Positions 15,625-25,172 of a stretch of 56,697 bases of DNA are shown here, piece after piece; position 1 is the stretch's first letter; every line of letters begins with the position of its first letter. The stretch is taken from assembly GCF_003583925.1 (NCBI RefSeq), contig NZ_QYCN01000022.1:30296-86992 (forward strand), written 5' to 3'. A program made the translations under genes and the position numbers. This stretch comes from Hymenobacter rubripertinctus (GTDB lineage Bacteria > Bacteroidota > Bacteroidia > Cytophagales > Hymenobacteraceae). The notes beneath the pieces are model-generated. The model did no database searches. It saw only the letters and a program-made list of their open reading frames with translations, and was not told the origin of the DNA.

Positions 15625-16770
15625 ATGCAGACCCAGGAATACAGTGAATCAGAAGTAGCCGAAACCCGCCCCGGCGGAGTGGGCAACCGCATCCTTTGGC
15701 TGCTGGTGGCCCTGGCCGTGGTGGGTGGGCTGGTGTTCGCCAAGCTGAAGTACTTCCCCTCCCCCGAAGCCAAAGGCGGTGGTAAAGGAGCCGCTAAAGG
15801 CGGGAAGGGCAAGGATGGACCCGCCAAGGCCGGCCCCGCCCTGCCGGTGGAAGTGTACGTGGTGCAGGCCACCAACTTGGCCGACGCCGTGGCCGCCACG
15901 GGCTCGGTGCTGGCCGAAGAATCGGTGATAATTAAGAGTGAGGTGGCGGGCAAAATCACCCGTCTCAACCTGCGCGAGGGCCAGCCGGTACGCCAGGGTC
16001 AGGTGCTGGTCACCATTAACGCCGCCGAAATCCAGGCCGCCCTGCGCAAGCAGGAGTACAACATCCGCCTTTACCGCGACCAGGAAAAGCGCCAGCATAC
16101 GCTGCTCGACAAGGAATTCATCAGTGCCCAGGAGTACGAGCAGGCCAACAACCAGCTGCTCACGGCCCAGGCCGACCTGGGCGCGTTGCGGGCCACGCTG
16201 GCCAAATCCACCATCCGCGCTCCGTTTGATGGGGTGCTGGGCCTGACGACGGCCACCGTGGGCACCTACGTGAGCCCCGGCACCGACATCACCACGCTCT
16301 CGAAGGTGAAGCCGGTAAAGATTGAGTTTGCCGTGCCCGGCCGCTTCGCCCGCCTGGTGAAGCTCCAGGACCCCATCACCATTACCGACGAGGGCTCCAA
16401 CAACAAGTTTGAGGCGAAAGTATACGCCCTCGACCCGCAGATTGACCCGGTGAGCCGCACCCAGACGGTGCGCGCCCGCTATGCCAATACCCAGAACGAG
16501 CTGCGCCCCGGCGCGTTCGTGAAGGTGAACCTCGAACTCGGCGAAACCAAGGGGGCCTTGCAGGTGCCCACCGAAGCCGTGGTGCCCGAAGCCGCCGGTT
16601 ACAGCGTGTACACCGTGAAAAACGGCAAAATGGAACCCCGCAAAATCAAGATCGGGATGCGCTCCAACAAGTTGATTCAGGTAACCGACGGACTAAGCGT
16701 CGGGGACTCCATCATCCGGACCGGCATTTTGCAGGTAAAGCCCGGAGACGCGGTACGCGTGATCCAATAG
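15625..16770 (+). CDS. RND efflux periplasmic adaptor (HlyD/MFP family)
   Basis: Links the inner-membrane RND pump with the outer-membrane channel. The ATG at 15625 is preferred over a TTG four codons upstream. One N-terminal transmembrane helix (about 24-43) is followed by a Gly/Lys-rich linker, the lipoyl-like halves (VIIKSEVAGKITRLNLREGQPV, STIRAPFDGVLGL), a helical hairpin (about 135-195) and beta-barrel/MP domains. The length of 381 is normal. It heads an operon with the pump and the TolC-like channel. Confidence 0.93.
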   Translation: MQTQEYSESEVAETRPGGVGNRILWLLVALAVVGGLVFAKLKYFPSPEAKGGGKGAAKGGKGKDGPAKAGPALPVEVYVVQATNLADAVAATGSVLAEESVIIKSEVAGKITRLNLREGQPVRQGQVLVTINAAEIQAALRKQEYNIRLYRDQEKRQHTLLDKEFISAQEYEQANNQLLTAQADLGALRATLAKSTIRAPFDGVLGLTTATVGTYVSPGTDITTLSKVKPVKIEFAVPGRFARLVKLQDPITITDEGSNNKFEAKVYALDPQIDPVSRTQTVRARYANTQNELRPGAFVKVNLELGETKGALQVPTEAVVPEAAGYSVYTVKNGKMEPRKIKIGMRSNKLIQVTDGLSVGDSIIRTGILQVKPGDAVRVIQ

Positions 16771-16775
16771 CTTTC

Positions 16776-16860
16776 ACGCAGTGTTTGCCGTGGGTAGCGC
16801 AGTGGCCCACCGTGGACGACCACCCCGAAACACTGCGTCATCCACCCCGAGACACCGCGT
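16776..16860. repeat. Two direct and one inverted short repeats between adaptor and pump genes
   Basis: CCACCCCGAAACACTGCGT (16820-16838) recurs at 16842-16860 with two changes, and the first 11 bases of its reverse complement (ACGCAGTGTTT) occur at about 16777-16787. They lie wholly in the 100-base spacer, so they could form alternative RNA hairpins inside the efflux transcript. Confidence 0.6.
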
Positions 16861-16870
16861 GAAATAACTC

Positions 16871-19800
16871 ATGAGTTTATCATCAACCAGTATCAACCGC
16901 CCGGTTCTCGCCCTTGTGATGAGCCTGGTGATTGTCATTTTTGGCGTGATTGGGTTTCGCTACCTGAGCATCCGCGAGTACCCGAGCGTCGACCCGCCCA
17001 TTATCAGCGTGTCGGCCAGCTACACCGGGGCCTCGGCCGACGTGATGCAGAGCCAGGTGACGGAAGTGCTCGAAGAGGCCATCAACGGCGTGCAGGGCAT
17101 CAAGAACCTGACCTCCAACTCCCGCGACGGCCGGGCCAGCATCAAAGTCGAATTCGACCTTGACGCCGACCTGGAAACGGCCGCCAACGACGTGCGCGAC
17201 AAGGTATCGGGGGTGCAGGGCCGTCTGCCGCGCGATATGGACCCGGCCACCGTGAGCAAGGCCAACGCCGACTCCCAGCCCATCGTGCTGACCTACCTGA
17301 GCTCCAACCGCCGCACCCTGCTCGAACTCACCGACTACGCCAACAACACGCTCAAGGAACGCCTCCAGACCATTCCCGGCGTGTCGGAAATCCGGGTGTA
17401 CGGGGAGCGCAAGTACTCCATGCGCCTCTGGCTCGACCCCGTAAAGCTCTCGGCCCTGAGCGTGAGCCCGGTGGAAATCCAGCAGGCCCTGGCCCGCGAA
17501 AACGTGGAGCTGCCCAGCGGCACGGTGCAGGGCCAGGCCACCCAGCTCACGCTGCGCACCATGGGCCGCCTCACCTCGGTGGAGGACTTCAACAACCTCA
17601 TCATCCGCCGCGACGCGGCTTCGCTGGTGCGTATGTCGGATATTGGGTATGCCGAGCTCTACCCCGAAAACGACCAGACGATTTTCCGGGTGAACGGAGT
17701 ACCCGGCGTGGCGCTGGCCGTGATTCCGCAGCCCGGCTCCAACCAGATTGACATTGCCGACGAATTCAACAAGCGTATTGCCCAATTCGGCAAGGACCTG
17801 CCCGAAGATCTGGAGTTGCGCCAAGCCATCGACTACTCCGTTTTCATCCGCAAATCCATCAGCGAGGTCGAGCACACGCTCATCGAGGCCTTCGTGCTGG
17901 TAGTGGTCATCATCTTCCTGTTCCTGCGCGACTGGCGTTCCACGCTCATTCCCATCGTGGCCATTCCGGTGTCGCTGATCGGCATTTTCTTCGTGATGTA
18001 CCTGATGGATTTCTCCATTAACGTGCTCACGCTGCTGGGCGTGGTGCTGGCCATCGGGCTGGTGGTGGATGACGCCATTGTGGTACTGGAGAACATTTAC
18101 TCGCGCATCGAGGACGGCGAGGAGCCCCGGGAAGCGTCCATCAAAGGTTCGGAGGAAATCCTGATGGCCGTTATCAGTACCACCGTGGTGCTGGCGGCCG
18201 TGTTCCTGCCGGTGGTATTCCTGACCGGCATTACCGGCCGCCTGTTCCGCGAGTTCGGCATCGTAGTGGCGGGCTCGGTGCTGATTTCGGCCTTCGTTTC
18301 GCTCACGCTCACGCCCATGATGTGCTCGCGGCTGCTCAAGCGCGAGCAGACCCACAACTGGTTCTATCGCAAAACCGAGCCCTTCTTCGAGCGCGTTATC
18401 AACGGCTACCGCAGTAGCCTGGAAACCTTTCTGCGCAACCGCTGGCTGGCCTGGCTAGTGGTGGCGGGCACGGGGGTGGGCATCTGGTTTTTCCTGGGGG
18501 CTATTCCCTCGGAGCTGGCCCCGGTGGAAGACCGCAGCCGCGTAAACATGAACGCCACCGGCCCCGAAGGGGCTTCTTACGAGTTTATGGACCAGTACAT
18601 GGCCCAGGTGACGCAGATGTCCCGCGACTCGGCCGGCGACGACCTCAACAGCCTGTTCACCGTCACGTCGCCGGGTTGGTCGGGCAGCTCCAACTCGGGC
18701 ATTGCCCGGGTGCTGCTCAAGGACGCCGACGACCGTACCCGCACCCAGAGCCGGGTGGCCGACGCGCTGAGCGCGGGCGTGAAGGACCTCACCGCCGCCC
18801 GCACCTCCGTCAGCCAGGACCAGAGCATCGGCTCGGGCGGGGGTGGCGGGCTGCCGGTGCAGTTCGTGATTCAGACCCAGGACTTCGAGAAGCTGCGCAC
18901 GGCCGTGCCCAAGTTCCTGGAAGCCGCCCGCCTAGACCCCACCTTCCAGTACGTGGACGTGGACCTGAAATTCAACAAACCCGAGCTGCGCGTAAACATC
19001 AACCGCGACAAAGCCCAGAGCCTGGGCGTATCGGTGCAGGATATTTCCCAGACCTTGCAGGCCGGCCTGAGCGGGCAGCGCTACGGCTACTTCATCAAGA
19101 ACGGCAAGCAGTACCAGATTATCGGGCAGGTGGCCCGCGAAGACCGCAGCCAGCCGCTGGATGTGCGCCTGCTCTCGGTGAAGAGCCGCACCGGGGCCAT
19201 CGTGCAGCTCGACAACGTGATAACGCTCACCGAAAGCAGCACCCCGCCCCAGCTCTACCGCTTCAACCGCTACAACGCGGCTACCTTCTCGGCCTCCCTG
19301 GCCCCGGGCGAAACGCTGGGCGACGGTATTGCCGCCATGCAGGCCATTGCCGACCAGACCCTCGACGACACCTACTCCACCGAATTAGCCGGCGCCTCCC
19401 GCGACTTCCAGGAAAGCTCCTCGTCGCTGCTGTTCGCCTTCGGGCTGGCCCTGGTGCTGATTTACCTGGTGCTGGCGGCCCAGTTCGAGAGCTTCCGCGA
19501 CCCGGTCATCATTATGGCCACTGTGCCGCTGGCCCTGAGCGGGGCGCTGCTGAGTTTGTGGTACTTCAACCAGACGCTCAACCTGTTCTCCCAGATCGGC
19601 ATTATCATGCTCATCGGGCTGGTGACGAAAAACGGCATTCTCATCGTCGAATTTGCCAATCAGCAGGTGGAGCAGGGCATGGATTACATGGCCGGGCTGG
19701 TAGAAGGGGCCACAGCCCGCTTCCGCCCCATCCTGATGACGAGCCTGTGCGCCATCCTGGGCATTCTGCCCATTGCCGTGGCTACGGGTGCGGGCGCGCT

Positions 19801-19954
19801 CAGCCGCCGGGCCATGGGCATTGGCGTGGTGGGCGGCCTGTTTTTTGCCACCGTGCTCACGCTCTACGTAGTGCCAGTGATGTACTCCTACTTCGCCACG
19901 GCCAAAAAGCACCGCCAGCCGGCTCCTGAAGAGCAGGAGGCGGTAACGGCGTAG
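16871..19954 (+). CDS. RND efflux transporter, inner-membrane pump (AcrB-like)
   Basis: A 1027-residue proton-driven drug/metabolite exporter. The twelve-helix plan is clear: a first helix at about 12-30, a large periplasmic porter domain, then helices 2-6 including GLVVDDAIVVLENIYSRIEDG with the paired Asp of the proton relay, a second periplasmic domain, and helices 8-12 including GLVTKNGILIVEFANQ with the relay Lys. The hydrophobic drug/metal type (HAE1-like) fits best, but substrates are unknown. The C-terminus is short and charged. It is the second gene of the tripartite operon. Confidence 0.96.
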   Translation: MSLSSTSINRPVLALVMSLVIVIFGVIGFRYLSIREYPSVDPPIISVSASYTGASADVMQSQVTEVLEEAINGVQGIKNLTSNSRDGRASIKVEFDLDADLETAANDVRDKVSGVQGRLPRDMDPATVSKANADSQPIVLTYLSSNRRTLLELTDYANNTLKERLQTIPGVSEIRVYGERKYSMRLWLDPVKLSALSVSPVEIQQALARENVELPSGTVQGQATQLTLRTMGRLTSVEDFNNLIIRRDAASLVRMSDIGYAELYPENDQTIFRVNGVPGVALAVIPQPGSNQIDIADEFNKRIAQFGKDLPEDLELRQAIDYSVFIRKSISEVEHTLIEAFVLVVVIIFLFLRDWRSTLIPIVAIPVSLIGIFFVMYLMDFSINVLTLLGVVLAIGLVVDDAIVVLENIYSRIEDGEEPREASIKGSEEILMAVISTTVVLAAVFLPVVFLTGITGRLFREFGIVVAGSVLISAFVSLTLTPMMCSRLLKREQTHNWFYRKTEPFFERVINGYRSSLETFLRNRWLAWLVVAGTGVGIWFFLGAIPSELAPVEDRSRVNMNATGPEGASYEFMDQYMAQVTQMSRDSAGDDLNSLFTVTSPGWSGSSNSGIARVLLKDADDRTRTQSRVADALSAGVKDLTAARTSVSQDQSIGSGGGGGLPVQFVIQTQDFEKLRTAVPKFLEAARLDPTFQYVDVDLKFNKPELRVNINRDKAQSLGVSVQDISQTLQAGLSGQRYGYFIKNGKQYQIIGQVAREDRSQPLDVRLLSVKSRTGAIVQLDNVITLTESSTPPQLYRFNRYNAATFSASLAPGETLGDGIAAMQAIADQTLDDTYSTELAGASRDFQESSSSLLFAFGLALVLIYLVLAAQFESFRDPVIIMATVPLALSGALLSLWYFNQTLNLFSQIGIIMLIGLVTKNGILIVEFANQQVEQGMDYMAGLVEGATARFRPILMTSLCAILGILPIAVATGAGALSRRAMGIGVVGGLFFATVLTLYVVPVMYSYFATAKKHRQPAPEEQEAVTA

Positions 19955-20028
19955 GGTTGCTGGCACCTGTACCTGTGGCATCGTTTCACCATTCTTCATC
20001 CTGCTGCCCTAGCAAAGCTTTCCCCTGA

Positions 20029-21486
20029 ATGTCATTTCGCTTCTTTTCGCTTCTGCTGCTGTCCCTGCTCGCGGCGGCCCCGCCCCTGCTGGCCCAGACG
20101 CCCGTACTGCCTTCGCGCCGCGAAACGACCTCCCAGCCCCAGAGCAAGCCCCAAACGGAAAAGCCCGAAACGGTGGCCCCTGCCCCGCCCCTGGCCCTGG
20201 CCGAGGCCATCCGGCTCGGGGTAGAGAACAACTACGCCATCCGGATTTCGAGGCAGGATGAGCAGGTGGCCACCAACAACGTGACCCGGGGCAACGCCGG
20301 GCAGCTGCCCACGGTGAACGGCAACTTGGTGCGCAACTTCAACCGCAACAACATCCGCCAGCAGTTTGGCACTCTCGACGCGCTAGGGAACCCGACCCCG
20401 GCCCGGGTGGTAAACGGAGCCACCAACAACCAGCTCAACGCTAACGTGGCCGCCACCTGGACCATCTTCGACGGCTTCGGGATGTTCATTGCCTACGACC
20501 GGCTGAAGTCGCTCCGCCAGAGCCAACAGCTGCTGACGCGCGCCACCCTGGAAGAAACCGTGGCCAACATCACGGACTCGTATTTCGTGGTCGTGCGCGA
20601 ATCGGGCAAGATTACGTCGTTGGAAGAGGCGTTGAAAATCGGGCAGGCCCGCATCGACCTGACCCAGGCCAGGGTAGACGTGGGCGTGAGTGCCAAAGTG
20701 GAAGTGCTGACGGCCCGGGTAGACTACAACGCCGACCGCTCGGCCCTGATTCAGCAGCAGGAAGCCCTGAAAACGGCCAAAATCACCCTCAACAACCTGT
20801 TGGGCCGCAACCCGAACCTCGACTTTAGCCCCCAGGACTCCATTGTGGTAGCCCGCGACCTGGAGCGCGCCGCCGTGTTAGCCGCCATCCGCCAGCACAA
20901 CCCCCGCCTCCAGCAGGCGCTCACCAATACGACCATCACCACCTACGACCGGCAGCTGGTGCGCGCTTCCCGGTTTCCGCAAGTAGGCCTCACGACTGGT
21001 TACGGGCTAAGCCGTAACATCAACAACTCCGCCTTTGCGGGTACCCTGCTCACGACCAGCACCAACCGTAACCTGGGCCTTAACTACGGCGTGGTGGCCT
21101 CCGTGCCCATCTTCGATGGCTTCAACAAAAACCGCCAGGAGCAGAACGCCCGCATTGGAGAGGAGCAAAGTCAGCTCCAGCTAAGCCAGGTGCAGCTCCA
21201 GCTCGATGCCGAAGCCGAGCAAGCCTACGCCCAGTACCAGAACCGGCTGCAACTGCTGGAGCTGGAGGAATCCAACATTCTGCTGGCCCGCGAAAACGTA
21301 GCCATTGCCCTGGAGCGCTACCGCCTGGGGCTGCTTACGCCCCTGGCCCTGCGCGAGGCCCAGCGCACCCAGCTTCAGGCCGAAACCCGCCTGCTCGATA
21401 TTCGCTACCAGGCCAAGCAGGCCGAGATTATTCTGCGCCGCCTCAGCAGCGGGCTGGTGCGCGAGGAACCGGCCGGCCGTAGGTAG
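20029..21486 (+). CDS. TolC family outer-membrane efflux channel
   Basis: The exit duct for the RND pump. Start ATG at 20029 gives a signal peptide (FFSLLLLSLLAAAPPLLAQ), a Pro/Gln-rich spacer and two repeats of the outer-membrane efflux domain with long helices (LALAEAIRLGVENNYAIRIS; then ERAAVLAAIRQHNPRLQ) and strand segments such as VAATWTIFDGFGMFIAYDRL and VVASVPIFDGFNKNRQEQ. The 485 residues match the family. The gene is 74 bases after the pump stop. Confidence 0.94.
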   Translation: MSFRFFSLLLLSLLAAAPPLLAQTPVLPSRRETTSQPQSKPQTEKPETVAPAPPLALAEAIRLGVENNYAIRISRQDEQVATNNVTRGNAGQLPTVNGNLVRNFNRNNIRQQFGTLDALGNPTPARVVNGATNNQLNANVAATWTIFDGFGMFIAYDRLKSLRQSQQLLTRATLEETVANITDSYFVVVRESGKITSLEEALKIGQARIDLTQARVDVGVSAKVEVLTARVDYNADRSALIQQQEALKTAKITLNNLLGRNPNLDFSPQDSIVVARDLERAAVLAAIRQHNPRLQQALTNTTITTYDRQLVRASRFPQVGLTTGYGLSRNINNSAFAGTLLTTSTNRNLGLNYGVVASVPIFDGFNKNRQEQNARIGEEQSQLQLSQVQLQLDAEAEQAYAQYQNRLQLLELEESNILLARENVAIALERYRLGLLTPLALREAQRTQLQAETRLLDIRYQAKQAEIILRRLSSGLVREEPAGRR

Positions 21487-21757
21487 CACCTTCGCGGCAA
21501 CCCTCTCCCCTACCGGCCCAACTAGAAAACGCTGGTAGCCCACCGGGCGCGGCTTCACCAATGCCAGGCCGGGCTATAACTGCTACCCGGCTGGTCGGCC
21601 AGCAGACCAACCAGCCCGAAAATGTTTACCCAAGAAAAGAGGCTATTCGGCGGTTTTTCCGACTGATCGGGCGAAGGGTTTTCCGGCAGCCGCCGGGCCG
21701 TAGTACGTTTGAGCCATTCCTGCAACCCACCGCCAACCCGGTTCAACGCCGACTGCC

Positions 21758-21937
21758 ATGTTTACCCGCCTCCTGCAACTCAGCCTCGTCTTTTTTGTGT
21801 TGTCGTTTGGCCTGCCCGCACCAGTTGCGGCGCAGGCAACCGGCCGCATCCTGCCTTCGGTACGGGCCAAAATCAAAGGTCAGAACCGGATGCACCGCCC
21901 GAACTACCACGTTTACCGGGCTTACCGCTACTACTAA
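21758..21937 (+). CDS. Tiny secreted basic peptide, unknown function
   Basis: A 59-residue frame. ATG at 21758 begins a textbook signal peptide (hydrophobic run LVFFVLSFGLP, cleavage after APVAAQA), leaving a mature peptide of about 32 residues rich in Arg, Lys, Tyr and His and ending in NYHVYRAYRYY. There are no Cys. A strong bidirectional terminator begins 20 bases after the stop, supporting a real gene. Its job is unknown; it may be a cell-surface or antimicrobial-like peptide, but that is only inference from charge and aromatic content. Confidence 0.7.
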   Translation: MFTRLLQLSLVFFVLSFGLPAPVAAQATGRILPSVRAKIKGQNRMHRPNYHVYRAYRYY

Positions 21938-21957
21938 GCCGCCGCCGCTACTTGGCT

Positions 21958-22010
21958 AAAAGCCACCGCCCGCCTTCCATTTCAAAACCGCAAGGCGGGC
22001 GGTGGCTTTT
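21958..22010. terminator. Bidirectional terminator
   Basis: Perfect 19-base arms (21958-21976 and 21992-22010) with AAAA/TTTT ends, between the tiny secreted peptide and the convergent phospholipase-like gene. Confidence 0.88.
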
Positions 22011-22024
22011 ACCGGGTAATGGCT

Positions 22025-23308
22025 CTAGTTCTCGCTCTTGGCGGGTTGCAGCGCGCGTAGCTTCTGGAGAGCTTCCTGCGTTTTTTGCTGCTTGTCCCGC
22101 TCTTTTTCTTCTTCGCCCAGGGGTTCGCGGCCGGGCTCCTTGTAAAAGGTCAGCACGTGTTGCTTTTGCTCGGGCGTTACGTTCTCAAACTTCTTATCAG
22201 CCAGCTTACGTAACCACTCCCCGTACGTCTGGTCGGTAAGGGCATATTCGCCCAGCTTGGTGGGGCGGCCGGTATCGAAATCGGCGTTGGGCAGCGGCGG
22301 CCCGTGGGCCACGGTGGTGTCGCGGGGTTGCTGCTTGAGCAGGGTGCAGTAGTCCTTCATCACCTGCCGGAAACTGGCCTTAAACAGCCGTTGGGCCTCG
22401 GGCGTGGGCAGCTTAAAGGCAAAGGGCTTGAGCGGCCCGATTTTGGGCAGCACACGAATGAAATATGATACAATGCGGGCGCCGGTGCCGGGGTGCTCAT
22501 ACTCGCTGCCGTAGCGCTTGCGGTAGTCCCGCTCGCTCTCCCGGTACACGTACTCGCGGCGGCGGGCCTGGGGTATCTCCTTGCGGATGTCGCCCTTCTT
22601 GGACTGCCACGCGGCCCGGCTGGCAATGGGGATGAGGTTGCGCACGGCAAACCGGAACGAGCTCACCGACAAATCAACGTTGAAAATCACCTGCCCCAAC
22701 TCCAGCCCGTAGGTTTTCAGGAAGGCCCGCTCCAGCACCGGCTTATCTACCTTAAAGCCGATGGAGCGCTGGTAATCGGCGGAGCGGTAGCGGCCCGAGG
22801 CCACCTGCACCACGTCGAAGGCAAACTCCAGCTGAGTGTGCTGGATGGGGGCCTCCTCGTAGGTGATTTCGTTGCCGAATTTGGCCCTGAGCTCCGGGTA
22901 CACACTGGGCATGGCCCGGTTGGTACCGGCCGGGTGCCCGTTGATGTCGGCCGCGTAGTGGGCCAGCGCCCCCAAGGCGAAAGCGTACTCGTTGCGGCTG
23001 TGCGCCTCATCCAGCAGGTTGCGCACGAAGTCGCCGCTGCGCACGTAGTGCGTAAGGTTGGTAAACAACTCCGAGCCGAAGGGGTAGTAGCCCATGTCCT
23101 GGAGAATGGAGCCGCCGTAGGCGTAGGCTTTGGCCTCCGTGAGCTCCTCCGCCGTAGCGCCGGGGTAGCGGCTCTTCAGCAACGGCAGCATGCACGGCTC
23201 CCAGGTCGAATCCACGTTGGCCTGGTGAGTGAGCACGGAATAGGCAGCGGCCGGGCGCGCCAGCAGCCCCAGCAGGGCCACCGCAACGCACAGAATCCAG
23301 TTGGGCAT
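22025..23308 (-). CDS. Zinc-dependent phospholipase C-like secreted protein
   Basis: A 427-residue exported protein. ATG at 23308 gives signal peptide MPNWILCVAVALLGLLARPAA (cut before YSVLTHQ). Candidate metal ligands run in the order of the zinc-dependent phospholipase C family: His28 (VLTHQAN), Asp71, His87 and Asp93 (LTHYVRSGDF), His117, Asp121 and His125 (GALAHYAADINGHPAG). The C-terminal ~90 residues are charged and helical (EEEKERDKQQKTQEALQKL). It differs from the S1/P1-type protein near the window start in lacking the mature N-terminal Trp. Substrate is not established. Confidence 0.8.
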   Translation of the reverse strand: MPNWILCVAVALLGLLARPAAAYSVLTHQANVDSTWEPCMLPLLKSRYPGATAEELTEAKAYAYGGSILQDMGYYPFGSELFTNLTHYVRSGDFVRNLLDEAHSRNEYAFALGALAHYAADINGHPAGTNRAMPSVYPELRAKFGNEITYEEAPIQHTQLEFAFDVVQVASGRYRSADYQRSIGFKVDKPVLERAFLKTYGLELGQVIFNVDLSVSSFRFAVRNLIPIASRAAWQSKKGDIRKEIPQARRREYVYRESERDYRKRYGSEYEHPGTGARIVSYFIRVLPKIGPLKPFAFKLPTPEAQRLFKASFRQVMKDYCTLLKQQPRDTTVAHGPPLPNADFDTGRPTKLGEYALTDQTYGEWLRKLADKKFENVTPEQKQHVLTFYKEPGREPLGEEEKERDKQQKTQEALQKLRALQPAKSEN

Positions 23309-23531
23309 AGAGCAGCAAAAATGGCCGGGCAGTGAGCTCAACCGGATGGTTGTGCCTGTACGCGGCATCCCGGGCCGTGGTTGTTGCCCCGCTGGCCAGG
23401 AGCAGAGCTACGCGCCAGCGGGCAAAGCAGAACGATTTCAGACCGGAGTACGAGCGCCAGCTGTATGGCCCTCTACCCGGCCCGTTCAGGTTGCCCGGGC
23501 GGGGCGCTTCCCTTGCTTGGCTGAACCCGAC

Positions 23532-24776
23532 TCACTCTCCCAGACGCTGACGCAGTTGCTGCACTTCGCGCTCCAGGTCCAGGGTGCGGAACATCACTTT
23601 CGCTTCGAGGTCGGAATACGCGCGCTCCAGTTGTTGCTGGAGCAGCTTCTGGTCCGTTACATCGGTGTTGGTGCCGCACCAGCGAACCACCTGACCCGTC
23701 GCATCGCGCACGGGCAGGGCCCGGCTCAGAAACCAACGGTACTCGCCGTCGTGGCGGCGGATCGGGAACGTATCCTCCCAGTCGCGGCCTTCCGCTACGG
23801 CTTGTTTAAAGCCGGCGGTGATATGATCCGCGTAGTCGGGATGATAGGCACCCCGCCACTGCTGGCCCCGCATCTGGGCGAGGTCGGTGCCGGTAAAATC
23901 GAACCAGCGCTGGTTGTACCAGAAGATGGAGCCGGTTTCGTCGGCCATCCAGGCCAGTTGCGGAATAACGTTGGCCAGCGTTATAAAATCCTCTTCCCGC
24001 TTGCGCAGGGCTAGTTCCTGCATCTTCTGGTCGTGAATGTCGGTGCAGGTACCAAACCACTTCACAATGGCCCCGGCGGCGTCGCGCATGGGCACTGCCT
24101 GGCCCAGAAACCAGCGGTAGTCGCCTTGCCGGGCTTTGAAGCGGTATTCGATTTCGTAGAACTCGCCCGTAGCCAGCGAGTGACCCCAGATCTGCCGGGC
24201 CCGCTCCTGGTCGTCGGGGTGCAGCAGGTTGTTCCACATATCGGAGCCCACGCTATCGGCAAGCGTATAGCCCGTAAAATCAGTCCAGCGCTGGTTGAAG
24301 TAGGTATGAAACCCGGTCGGGTCGGTGGTCCAGACCAGCTGCGGAATAAGCTCGACCAGAAAGCTGAAGTCGCCGGCGGCTCCGAAGTCGGGCGCCCCCC
24401 CACCCCGCAACTGTTCCACATCCACGATGCTGACAATCCACTGCTGCACCTGCCCCGTCTGGTCGAGCTGCGGATAGCCCGTGCAGCGAATCCAGCGGTA
24501 CTGCCCGTCGTGGCGTAGCATCCGGAACTCCAGCCGGTAGGTTTGGGCGGCGGCCAGCGCTTCCGTCCATTGCGTGCTGGTGCGCAGCCGGTCGTCAGCA
24601 TGGACCAGCTCCAGCCACTGCTCACTGAGTTCAGCGGTAGTAAAGCCCGCAAACTGCAACAGCTGCGGGCTGGCATACGCTACGCGCCCCGTGGCATCGG
24701 TTGTCGCTACCATAACCAGTGCCGTGTCGGCCGAGGCAGAGGGGTTGGAGTGAGGTAAAGAAGAGTCAGAAGCCAT
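23532..24776 (-). CDS. Triple PAS domain protein with no output domain
   Basis: A 414-residue cytoplasmic sensor-like protein. Three PAS/PAC units are visible: about 18-125 (MVATTDATGRVAYASPQLLQ ... EFRMLRHDGQYRWIRCTG), 135-258 (LIPQLVWTTDPTGFHTYFNQ ... GDYRWFLGQAVPMRD) and 262-385 (VIPQLAWMADETGSIFWYNQ ... GEYRWFLSRALPVRD). A coiled coil follows (QQLERAYSDLEAKV ... EREVQQLRQRL) and then the protein stops, exactly where a histidine kinase domain would usually begin. It may regulate a partner in trans. It is the downstream gene of a two-gene unit (36-base gap). Confidence 0.9.
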   Translation of the reverse strand: MASDSSLPHSNPSASADTALVMVATTDATGRVAYASPQLLQFAGFTTAELSEQWLELVHADDRLRTSTQWTEALAAAQTYRLEFRMLRHDGQYRWIRCTGYPQLDQTGQVQQWIVSIVDVEQLRGGGAPDFGAAGDFSFLVELIPQLVWTTDPTGFHTYFNQRWTDFTGYTLADSVGSDMWNNLLHPDDQERARQIWGHSLATGEFYEIEYRFKARQGDYRWFLGQAVPMRDAAGAIVKWFGTCTDIHDQKMQELALRKREEDFITLANVIPQLAWMADETGSIFWYNQRWFDFTGTDLAQMRGQQWRGAYHPDYADHITAGFKQAVAEGRDWEDTFPIRRHDGEYRWFLSRALPVRDATGQVVRWCGTNTDVTDQKLLQQQLERAYSDLEAKVMFRTLDLEREVQQLRQRLGE

Positions 24777-24812
24777 ACAAAATCGGGCAATAAGGTGGGC
24801 AACAGAGCAGAA

Positions 24813-25172
24813 TCAGGGCTGGGTAAGCTGCATTTCCATTCCCGACTGAAAGTACAGACTCAGCTGGCTTTCGGAACCGCTACGCGAACGACGCAGCCGG
24901 GTTACCAGGGCGCGGGTTTGCTGCTGGCCCAGGTAGAGCTCCAGATACGGACGATTCAATAGTTCATCGCGCTCCACCCGCCACCGGCCACTGTCGTGCA
25001 GGCCGGGCGCGCTGAGTTCTAACTGGCCTGGCTGCAAGGCAAACTGCACGGCCCGGGCCAGCGCGCTGGTCGGGTCAGTTTGGTTCAGTACCCGGTCGGC
25101 GACCCGCCACACGCCCGTCAGAAACTCATCGGGCAGTTGTTGCAGATTAACGTCGAAAAGCACGTCGGACAT
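24813..25172 (-). CDS. Small protein of unknown function upstream of the PAS protein
   Basis: A 119-residue protein without signal or membrane segments. ATG at 25172 is chosen over an in-frame TTG four codons upstream. It begins with a helical part (DEFLTGVWRVADRVLNQ) and continues as mainly beta structure (FALQPGQLELSAP, PYLELYLGQQQ, SQLSLYFQSGMEMQL). I do not recognise it. It is likely co-transcribed with the PAS-only protein and could be its partner. Confidence 0.6.
   Translation of the reverse strand: MSDVLFDVNLQQLPDEFLTGVWRVADRVLNQTDPTSALARAVQFALQPGQLELSAPGLHDSGRWRVERDELLNRPYLELYLGQQQTRALVTRLRRSRSGSESQLSLYFQSGMEMQLTQP

Noticed and set aside
16883..18355. 490-codon frame opposite the RND pump
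   Set aside because: Shadow frame of the pump; composition is dominated by His, Gly and Gln and no domain is recognisable.
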